Assembly: GCA_002394205.1 (NCBI GenBank)
Contig: DGTC01000028.1
Location: 1-5,111 of the forward strand
DNA: 5,111 bases
Direction: 5' to 3'
From: Lachnospira sp. UBA4346
GTDB taxonomy: Bacteria; Bacillota; Clostridia; Lachnospirales; Lachnospiraceae
The position numbers and the translations under genes were made by a program. The notes beneath the pieces were generated by a model. That model saw only the letters and a program-made list of their open reading frames with translations, ran no database searches and had not been told where the DNA came from. Shown piece after piece: positions 1 to 5,111 of the stretch (positions within the stretch are counted from its first letter, which is position 1; each line of letters begins with the position of its first letter).

Positions 1-506
1 CGACTGGAATTGAATTACGGTTTCCAGATGCTAGAAAGTATGGATTAAGGAAAAATTCACTAGGAATGACATCATATAATGATGAACGAGGCGAAGCAGT
101 TTCAGATATGTACATATATAGTTATGGTTGGGATGGTATCGGAAAACCGGCTTCAACTCTTGAAGAATGTGTAGGAAGTTGTGATAAGGAAATTAATTAT
201 TATATTACAGAAACAAATATTGAAAAATATGCTGATAGTGATAAGCATGTTATTACAGAGCAGAAGAAAGTAACAGTAAATGGAAAAGAGATGCTGAAGG
301 TATATGGTTATATCAATCGTAGTAAAGACGGTGGACAGAAGACAGGAATTGTAGGGTATTACATGATTGTTAATGCCGATTCTATAAATGGTGGTAAAGA
401 AAATCAGCCGGTATATTGGATGGGATGTTATGAGAAGGAGTCTGACAAGCAAAAAGTTGAAAATTGCGTAGATGCAATGGCAGAGACAGTAAAATTGATA
501 GACTAA
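1..506 (+). CDS. 3' end of an unidentified, probably extracytoplasmic protein (5' truncated by window)
   Basis: The reading frame is open from base 3 to the stop at 504-506, giving at least 167 residues. The ATG at 66 is probably internal: the 21 codons before it read as ordinary protein (TGIELRFPDARKYGLRKNS) and no well-placed ribosome binding site precedes it, so the true start lies outside the window. I do not recognise the family. The visible part is rich in Tyr, Gly, Asn and charged residues, has no membrane segment, and seems to alternate beta strands with loops, ending in an amphipathic helix (SDKQKVENCVDAMAETVKLI). It has four cysteines, two of them as a CVGSC pair, which could form disulfides if the protein is secreted. 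The strand-rich body with a closing helix is reminiscent of small secreted or lipoprotein domains of PsbP/Mog1-like fold, but this is only an impression. It lies 42 bases upstream of the TadE-like gene on the same strand, so it may be a co-transcribed accessory protein of the pilus locus. Confidence 0.7.
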   Translation, partial: TGIELRFPDARKYGLRKNSLGMTSYNDERGEAVSDMYIYSYGWDGIGKPASTLEECVGSCDKEINYYITETNIEKYADSDKHVITEQKKVTVNGKEMLKVYGYINRSKDGGQKTGIVGYYMIVNADSINGGKENQPVYWMGCYEKESDKQKVENCVDAMAETVKLID

Positions 507-538
507 TAAAATCTACAAAAGAAATGTTACAAAAGGGC

Positions 539-545
539 AGGTGAG
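539..545 (+). promoter_or_regulatory. Ribosome binding site of the TadE-like gene
   Basis: AGGTGAG ends 3 bases before the ATG at 549. It is a good match to the anti-Shine-Dalgarno sequence at slightly short spacing. It supports 549 as the start, as does the basic leader and prepilin motif that follows directly. Confidence 0.6.
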
Positions 546-548
546 AAT

Positions 549-1844
549 ATGTCGCAGAAAAAGCGGAATAGACGGCAACGAGGTTCAATTACAGTGGAAG
601 CTGCATTGGTAGTGCCATTATTTATGTTTGCTTTTATTGCCATTATATCGTTGGCTTTAATTGCAAGGGTAGAATGTATTACACAATATGCAATAGACCA
701 GACGGCAAAAGAACTATCGCAGTATTGTTACATAGCAGATAGGGCAGGGTTATTAAAAAATGCAAGTGGAGAGAGTTGTACATTAGATTCGACAGACGAT
801 GTGATTGATGCGGTTGTCAATTTTCAGGATTTAACGCAAAAAGGCGTGAGTGATACGGTAGATGCTTACAAAAGCGGAAATGTTGAAGATGCAATCCAAA
901 AAGGACAGAATACGGCTTCATCTGTAAGAGAACAGGGAGAAGCTATTTATGGTCAGATAAAATCCTTTGGTGGTGATAATCCGGTTGCAGCGGTAAAGGT
1001 TCTTGCAACGTCTATTGCAAGTGAAGCGGCAAGGAATGTAGCGTCACGAGTTGTTGCAATTCCATTATGTAAAGCACTTGTTCCAAAATATATTACAAAA
1101 AATACAAAATCCGCAGATGATACATTGAAACATTTGGGAATTGAACAAGGTTTAGATGGTTTGAACTTTGGAATGTCCTCTATTTTAAAAGATGGCAGAA
1201 CCATTCAAATTGTTTGTATTTACAAAGTAAAAGTTATGTGGTTTTTCGGTGGAGAAAAGTATATAACGGTGAAGCAGACGGCAAATACGGCAGCTTGGAT
1301 GTCTAAGAAGAATCAAAATTCATTGGAAGAAGTTGCAAAGAAAGTTGCTGATACATCAAAATGGGATGGAAATTATGGCACCGAATTTGTGAGTGAAACA
1401 AAGAAAAATGATGAAACACATGCTGTTAAATCTGGTGTGGGCATCGACTTATATAATCACTCAACCAATACTTTTACAGAAGTTCATTCAATGAATGTAT
1501 TTAATCAGACGTATTCGAAACACACTGGAACAGGAGATAAAGCATCAGATTATACATTAAATAAAAGCAAAATCAAAAGTACAGTAAAGTCTTATGCAAA
1601 AAAAGAAGAGCAAAATGTTAAAAAGATTGATGAAATGATTGTATTAGAGAATGGTACAGAGGTTCAAACAGCAAAAGAAAGTGTAAAACATAGGAATATG
1701 GAAATGATACTGTATGTGCCACAGGAAGCGAAGGATAATGCGGACAGCACAAAGATTTTAGACGAAATTGCATCAGAGATAGAAGCAGAAAATAACGTAA
1801 AAGTGATTATTCGTTATGAGGATAAGGCATTTACAGAAGGATAA
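549..1844 (+). CDS. TadE-like pseudopilin with long C-terminal extension (Tad pilus assembly)
   Basis: The 431-residue protein begins with a very basic leader (residues 1-11, KKRNRRQR), then GSITVEAALVVPLF and a hydrophobic helix at about 18-39. This is the TadE/TadF pseudopilin signature: a prepilin-peptidase site after Gly12 with Glu17 at +5 of the mature chain. TadE-type proteins are minor pilins or assembly factors of Flp/Tad pili that stay in the membrane with most of the chain outside. Residues 86-138 look helical and polar. Residues 201-251 (GLDGLNFGMSSIL, strand-rich IQIVCIYKVKV, then TANTAAWM) match my memory of the conserved body of clostridial TadE-like proteins. Residues from about 296 form a further domain absent from the short classical TadE proteins (about 150-200 residues); it ends in a strand-helix-strand pattern (MILYVP, helix 398-414, VKVIIRYED). 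The processing peptidase is encoded 17 bases downstream, consistent with co-expression. TadE-like is well supported; the choice among TadE, TadF and TadG, and the role of the C-terminus, are open. Confidence 0.85.
   Translation: MSQKKRNRRQRGSITVEAALVVPLFMFAFIAIISLALIARVECITQYAIDQTAKELSQYCYIADRAGLLKNASGESCTLDSTDDVIDAVVNFQDLTQKGVSDTVDAYKSGNVEDAIQKGQNTASSVREQGEAIYGQIKSFGGDNPVAAVKVLATSIASEAARNVASRVVAIPLCKALVPKYITKNTKSADDTLKHLGIEQGLDGLNFGMSSILKDGRTIQIVCIYKVKVMWFFGGEKYITVKQTANTAAWMSKKNQNSLEEVAKKVADTSKWDGNYGTEFVSETKKNDETHAVKSGVGIDLYNHSTNTFTEVHSMNVFNQTYSKHTGTGDKASDYTLNKSKIKSTVKSYAKKEEQNVKKIDEMIVLENGTEVQTAKESVKHRNMEMILYVPQEAKDNADSTKILDEIASEIEAENNVKVIIRYEDKAFTEG
582..599 (+). other. Predicted prepilin peptidase cleavage site in the TadE-like protein
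   Basis: Codons 12-17 encode G-S-I-T-V-E. The expected cut is between Gly12 and Ser13, leaving Glu at mature position 5, which is the classical type IV prepilin rule. The site sits between a leader with seven Lys/Arg residues and a hydrophobic helix, as the family requires. Confidence 0.75.
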
Positions 1845-1846
1845 GC

Positions 1847-1853
1847 GAAGGAG
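1847..1853 (+). promoter_or_regulatory. Ribosome binding site of the prepilin peptidase gene
   Basis: GAAGGAG lies 8 bases before the ATG at 1862. Another ATG at 1858 is 4 bases upstream but in a different frame, so this site and the family match together fix the start at 1862. Confidence 0.8.
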
Positions 1854-1861
1854 ATACATGA

Positions 1862-2536
1862 ATGGCAAAATATATCATTGCATTTGTATATATGTGTATA
1901 TTGCTACTGGCAGGGACAGTGCTCTTAGATCGGAGATACCACAAAGAAGAACAACATTCATTTATTGACTGTTTAAAAGAAAATAAGAAATATTTGGTAG
2001 GAATGTGTTTTATAGGAGTGGTAGCCATTGCAGTAAGCATAAAGGCATATATGAATCGGGATGAAGTGATGTTGGAAGTATTACTTCGATGGCTGACAAT
2101 ACTATGTGGCTGTTACATTATTACATGGATTGATTATAAAGAACATATTATTCCCAATAAGATACTATTAGGGTTATTGATTATGCGAATTATTTTCATG
2201 GGATATGAATGTATATATGCAGACGGTATGTTCCAATATTTTGTCTGGTATCCATTGTTTGGTGCATTGGTAGGTGGCATCAGTATGTTAATTGGAATGT
2301 TAATTTCAAGAAACGGAATCGGAATGGGAGATGTCAAATTTTTCTTTGTAATCGGTTTGTATGTTGGCAGTTATCGAATTATATCAACGCTTATTTATAC
2401 GTTTATCATTAGTGCAATTGTAGGAATTGGGTTAGTGCTTTCAAAGAAATTGACATGGCATGATGCAATTCCACTAGCTCCATTTGCATTTGGTGGTGTG
2501 TTTATTGAATTTGTACTTATGATGATTGGAGGTTAG
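1862..2536 (+). CDS. A24-family prepilin peptidase (TadV/CpaA type)
   Basis: This 224-residue polytopic membrane aspartyl protease would cut the leader from Flp-type prepilins and TadE/F pseudopilins on the cytoplasmic side of the membrane. The two catalytic aspartates of the A24 family are visible: Asp91 in the segment WIDYKEHIIPN and Asp157 in the hallmark GMGDVKFF. The closing IPLAPFAFGG segment (about 203-212) is also typical. About seven or eight hydrophobic helices can be traced (roughly 4-22, 43-63, 73-90, 100-120, 128-148, 160-170, 173-194, 203-222). There is no N-terminal cytoplasmic domain with paired CxxC motifs, so it lacks the methyltransferase part of PilD-type bifunctional enzymes, as expected for the Tad class. 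It is longer than the minimal TadV/CpaA enzymes (about 150-170 residues) because of roughly 70 extra N-terminal residues carrying two membrane helices. The gene follows the TadE-like gene by 17 bases, and its last codons contain the ribosome binding site of the next gene, suggesting coupled translation. Confidence 0.93.
   Translation: MAKYIIAFVYMCILLLAGTVLLDRRYHKEEQHSFIDCLKENKKYLVGMCFIGVVAIAVSIKAYMNRDEVMLEVLLRWLTILCGCYIITWIDYKEHIIPNKILLGLLIMRIIFMGYECIYADGMFQYFVWYPLFGALVGGISMLIGMLISRNGIGMGDVKFFFVIGLYVGSYRIISTLIYTFIISAIVGIGLVLSKKLTWHDAIPLAPFAFGGVFIEFVLMMIGG
2528..2533 (+). promoter_or_regulatory. Ribosome binding site of the TPR/WG gene, inside the end of the peptidase gene
   Basis: GGAGGT covers the final Gly-Gly codons of the upstream gene and the first base of its stop codon, 9 bases before the ATG at 2543. 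Placing the site inside the upstream coding region favours translational coupling of the two proteins. Confidence 0.8.
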
Positions 2537-2542
2537 ATAAAG

Positions 2543-3865
2543 ATGAAAAAAACAACAGGGGTTCTGGTATTTATCGGCTTACTCGTTCTTATGGTAGGAA
2601 CATGGGGCATGGTCATTGTAAGTAAGGGAAAAACCATAGCAAATTACAATTCTTACATAGAATCTGCACATAAGTATGAAGAAAAGGAAATATATATTGA
2701 TGCAGTAGAGGCTTATAAAAAAGCATTGGAGATAGAACCTAATAATTATGATATTGTATTAGCACTTGCAGATGATTATAGAAAATTAGGAGATACAGAT
2801 TCATTTATTAGTCAGTGTAAAAAGGCAATAGGTATGGATACATCAAAGGCAGCGGCATATGAAAAGCTGGCTGATTATTATGTCAATGGACAAAAATTTA
2901 AGGATGCATTGACAGTACTCCGTTCGGCAAAAGATGTGAATGAACGAGGAAAAATTGATAATATGATTCACGAGTTGAAGTACAGAGTTACATCGACATA
3001 TGTTTCAGCACAACAAATCGGAGATTGGTATACACAAGGAAATTCAAGTTTGGCAACCTATCAATACAAAGAACGCTGGGGGATGATTGGTTCTTATGGA
3101 AAGAAATCAGTTGCAGTGCAGTATTCTCAAATAGGAATGTATGATCCGGAAACAGGTGTCTATCCATGTTTATTAAATAATGAATATTATTATGCAAATT
3201 CGGATGGAAATAAAAAGTATGTAGGTGATAATAAATACGATTATTTAGGAGCAATTTCTAGTGGATTAGCACCGGCTAAACGAGATGGAAAGTATGGATA
3301 TATTGATGTACAATTTTCAGAAAAACAGTTTGAATATGAGTATGCAGGTGCATTTGCACAAGGTGTTGCAGCAGTAAAAAAAGATGGTAAGTGGGGCCTG
3401 ATTGGCAAAGATTTGAAGATGGTAACAGGCTTTGATTATGATGAAATTTTAGTGGACAGCAATGGATTTTGTTCGTTGTATGACACAATTGTTGTAGTAC
3501 AGAATGGAAAATATATTTTCATAGATAAATCAGGAAAGAAATTGACAGATAAGCAGTTCGATGGCGCAAAGATGGCAGCATCTGCGGATGGAGCCATTGC
3601 AGTAAAAACTGGAGACAAGTGGGGATTTGCTGATTCTAAAGGAAATATGGTAATTGATGCAAAATATGCAGATGCCAATTCCTTTTCGTTGGATATGGCT
3701 CCTATCAAATTGACAGATCGATGGGGATATATTGATAAAGAAGGAAATGGTGTTATTGGTATGGATTATGAATATGCAAGACCATTTAATGCACAGGGGG
3801 CTGCAGTAGTTCAAAATGGAACACAATGGAATATCATTGTGTTATGTGAGTATGGTGAAGGTTAA
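2543..3865 (+). CDS. Membrane-anchored TPR and WG-repeat protein
   Basis: This 440-residue protein has a short basic start (MKKTTG) and one hydrophobic segment at about 7-26 with no lipobox cysteine. It is therefore probably an N-terminal membrane anchor with the rest outside the cell. Residues 38-130 hold about three TPR-like helix pairs; the clearest is YIDAVEAYKKALEIEPNN (51-68), followed by related units near 71-100 and 104-130. From about 175 to the C-terminus there is a run of WG-type beta repeats. Trp/Tyr-Gly landmarks are RWGMIG (178), KYGYID (250), KWGLIG (283), the degenerate KYIFID (323), KWGFAD (359) and RWGYID (393), with a final degenerate QWNIIV (428). Between them recur phrases such as DG/KxG and a later aromatic strand (FDYDEI, AKYADA, YEYARPF). 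WG repeats are generally thought to mediate protein binding, and TPRs serve as scaffolds. Its place between the peptidase and the DUF6382 gene, with gaps of 6 and 14 bases, suggests an accessory or scaffold role in the pilus system. No catalytic motif is visible. Confidence 0.85.
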   Translation: MKKTTGVLVFIGLLVLMVGTWGMVIVSKGKTIANYNSYIESAHKYEEKEIYIDAVEAYKKALEIEPNNYDIVLALADDYRKLGDTDSFISQCKKAIGMDTSKAAAYEKLADYYVNGQKFKDALTVLRSAKDVNERGKIDNMIHELKYRVTSTYVSAQQIGDWYTQGNSSLATYQYKERWGMIGSYGKKSVAVQYSQIGMYDPETGVYPCLLNNEYYYANSDGNKKYVGDNKYDYLGAISSGLAPAKRDGKYGYIDVQFSEKQFEYEYAGAFAQGVAAVKKDGKWGLIGKDLKMVTGFDYDEILVDSNGFCSLYDTIVVVQNGKYIFIDKSGKKLTDKQFDGAKMAASADGAIAVKTGDKWGFADSKGNMVIDAKYADANSFSLDMAPIKLTDRWGYIDKEGNGVIGMDYEYARPFNAQGAAVVQNGTQWNIIVLCEYGEG

Positions 3866-3866
3866 G

Positions 3867-3873
3867 TAGGAGG
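3867..3873 (+). promoter_or_regulatory. Ribosome binding site of the DUF6382-type gene
   Basis: TAGGAGG is a near-perfect Shine-Dalgarno sequence 6 bases before the ATG at 3880. It lies within the 14-base gap after the stop of the preceding gene and fixes the start of the last gene. Confidence 0.85.
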
Positions 3874-3879
3874 ATAAAC

Positions 3880-5111
3880 ATGGAATTTACATTTGAATCA
3901 CAAGGAAATGAATCATTTCTGGTATACAAAGCGGAGAATATGCAGAAAATAGATTCTTTGACGCTTGGTATGCTGGTAAATAACAGAATTCCTGGGATTG
4001 CACCGGCTATTAGCACACAAATAAATGATACGAGATATATAAAATACAATATTTCATCGAAAGTTTCAGTGGAACAGATGTTCACAGGGGTTGTGAAAGA
4101 AAATCAGTTTTTAGGGATACTATCAGGCATCACAGATGCTTTAAGTGGCGTAGAAGCATATATGATTCCACAAGAAAGTGTTGTATTAGATATAAAATAT
4201 ATGTATGCAGATGTTAGCACGTATGAAACATCATTAGTGTGTATTCCAATTATTGATTATCATAATGAGGAATCATTAGAAACATTTTTGAAGAAACTTA
4301 TGATAAACACACGATTTGATTCAAGTGAAAATTGTGATTATGTAGCGAAAATACTCAATTTTTTAAATGAATCTTCTAAAGTTGATATTGCGAAGTTAAA
4401 GGAATTGATTCAAATATTAAGAAATGGAAGTTTTGTTCAGAAAGAAGTGGCACAACAGATTGCGGCAACACAAATGCAGCAAGGTGAAATTTTTAACAAT
4501 GCAAATGTTGTAATGCAGGATATACCAGGAGGTATGCAACAGGGGTATCCGGCGATGCCACAGCAGAATGTACCACAAACACCATATGTTCAGCCGCAAA
4601 ATTCGCAAATGAATCATATGCAAAATCAAAATAGTCAGGTACAAGTGCAAAATAATAGGCAGATGAAAGCAAAAATGCCGGCAATGCAAAAGCCTATACC
4701 AGAGCAAGGTTCTGCATCTATGCCAGGAAAAACCCCGATTCCGGCGATAAAGAAATCGGCACAGGGATTTGCAATTCCAGGTCAGCCAAATGAAGGAATG
4801 ATGCAGGGAACAAAACCAGGATCGACAACGATGCCAAATGGTAATGCTGCATCAAATCAGAATGAGGATAAAATTTCTCTTGGATATTTACTTATGCATT
4901 ATAGCGCAGAAAATATGGCAAAGTATAAGGCTCAAAAGGGAAATGATGGGACTGTATCAGCAAAAGAACAGGCAAAGTTAGAAAAATTGGAGCGAAAAGA
5001 ACAGGAAAAATTAGCTAAAAAGGCAAAGAAAAATAAAAATACGCAAATGCCACAGATGCCGCCAATGCAGCAGACACCACAGATGCCACCAATGCAGCAG
5101 ACACCACAGAC
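3880..5111 (+). CDS. DUF6382-type protein with Gln/Met/Pro-rich linker (3' truncated by window; FHA domain probably beyond)
   Basis: The frame is open from the ATG at 3880 to the window end, giving 410 codons with no stop. Residues 1 to about 185 form a globular domain starting MEFTFESQGNESFLVY, which I recognise as DUF6382-like. It has no signal peptide or membrane helix, so it should be cytoplasmic. In it, residues 54-125 (YIKYNISSKVSVEQMF, the LDIKYMYAD strand, LVCIPIID) and the helix near 131-142 fit the family pattern. Residues 210-330 are a low-complexity Gln/Asn/Met/Pro-rich linker. At 331-353 comes a more ordered segment (ISLGYLLMHYSAENMAKYK), then a Lys/Glu-rich probable helix (362-387) and a PQMPPMQQT repeat. 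Proteins of this type in clostridial Tad loci usually end in an FHA domain that binds phosphothreonine, which would make this a signalling adaptor. That part is not in the window and is inferred. It probably belongs to the same operon as the genes before it. Confidence 0.8.
   Translation, partial: MEFTFESQGNESFLVYKAENMQKIDSLTLGMLVNNRIPGIAPAISTQINDTRYIKYNISSKVSVEQMFTGVVKENQFLGILSGITDALSGVEAYMIPQESVVLDIKYMYADVSTYETSLVCIPIIDYHNEESLETFLKKLMINTRFDSSENCDYVAKILNFLNESSKVDIAKLKELIQILRNGSFVQKEVAQQIAATQMQQGEIFNNANVVMQDIPGGMQQGYPAMPQQNVPQTPYVQPQNSQMNHMQNQNSQVQVQNNRQMKAKMPAMQKPIPEQGSASMPGKTPIPAIKKSAQGFAIPGQPNEGMMQGTKPGSTTMPNGNAASNQNEDKISLGYLLMHYSAENMAKYKAQKGNDGTVSAKEQAKLEKLERKEQEKLAKKAKKNKNTQMPQMPPMQQTPQMPPMQQTPQ
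5047..5111 (+). repeat. 27-base in-frame tandem repeat in the linker of the DUF6382-type gene
   Basis: Two full units (5047-5073 and 5074-5100) and an 11-base partial unit (5101-5111) are seen. The units read MPQMPPMQQ and TPQMPPMQQ. They differ only in the first codon (ATG or ACA) and one third base (CCG or CCA). The last base of the partial copy (AC rather than AT) shows that the next codon departs from the unit. Since 27 is a multiple of 3, copy-number change would keep the frame. The array may continue past the window. Confidence 0.85.

Noticed and set aside
66..506. Treating ATG 66 as the start of a complete small gene
   Set aside because: The frame continues upstream to the window edge with protein-like sequence, and no Shine-Dalgarno site sits 5-10 bases before this ATG (the nearest, TAAGGA at about 46-51, is too far).
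495..530. Possible promoter before the TadE-like gene (TTGATA followed by AT-rich sequence)
   Set aside because: The TTGATA is part of the upstream coding sequence and no TATAAT-like box lies at a suitable 16-18 base spacing.
507..548. Possible terminator between the first two genes
   Set aside because: The 42-base gap is AT-rich but has no GC-rich inverted repeat followed by a T run, so read-through is more likely.
2209..2412. A plus-strand 67-codon frame inside the peptidase gene
   Set aside because: It overlaps the catalytic core of the A24 peptidase in another frame and its translation is not protein-like.
3436..3826. Minus-strand open frames opposite the WG-repeat region
   Set aside because: They sit wholly inside a well-supported gene with clear WG repeats, and I see nothing in their translations that supports coding.
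4417..4707. Minus-strand open frames across the linker of the last gene (4417-4707 and 4493-4684)
   Set aside because: They lie opposite a clear coding frame whose Gln/Met/Pro-rich codons give few stops on the other strand. The translations are His/Leu/Ile-rich artefacts that I match to no family.

Overview
The window is AT-rich, with strong AGGAGG-type ribosome binding sites and compact, co-directional genes. This points to a low-GC Gram-positive bacterium of the class Clostridia. The family set (TadE-like pseudopilin, A24 prepilin peptidase, DUF6382-type protein) is what I would expect of a Lachnospiraceae-like gut Firmicute. I cannot name a species from the sequence.

The window reads as the distal part of a Tad (tight adherence / Flp type IVc pilus) locus. 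All genes are on the + strand with gaps of 42, 17, 6 and 14 bases and no convincing internal promoter or terminator, so they are probably one transcript. In order: (1) the 3' end of an unidentified gene, probably for an extracytoplasmic protein (1-506); (2) a long TadE-like pseudopilin with a clear prepilin cleavage motif (549-1844); (3) an A24-family prepilin peptidase with both catalytic aspartates (1862-2536); (4) a membrane-anchored protein with TPR-like helices followed by WG-type repeats (2543-3865); (5) the first 410 codons of a DUF6382-type protein, with a long Gln/Met/Pro-rich linker that becomes a short tandem repeat where the window ends (3880-5111).

The likely joint role is as follows. 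The peptidase processes pseudopilins, including its upstream neighbour. The TadE-like protein is a minor pilin or assembly factor. The TPR/WG protein is an extracytoplasmic scaffold. The DUF6382 protein is a cytoplasmic regulator or adaptor, which in this family usually ends in a phosphothreonine-binding FHA domain lying beyond the window. The core Tad genes (CpaB, CpaE, CpaF ATPase, TadB, TadC, Flp pilin) are not in the window and are presumed to lie upstream.

The points most worth following up are the extra C-terminal domain of the TadE-like protein, whose layout loosely recalls PDDEXK-type CDI toxin nuclease domains, and the TPR/WG protein as an uncharacterised accessory part of a Gram-positive Tad system. 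No RNA genes, CRISPR arrays or mobile elements were seen.
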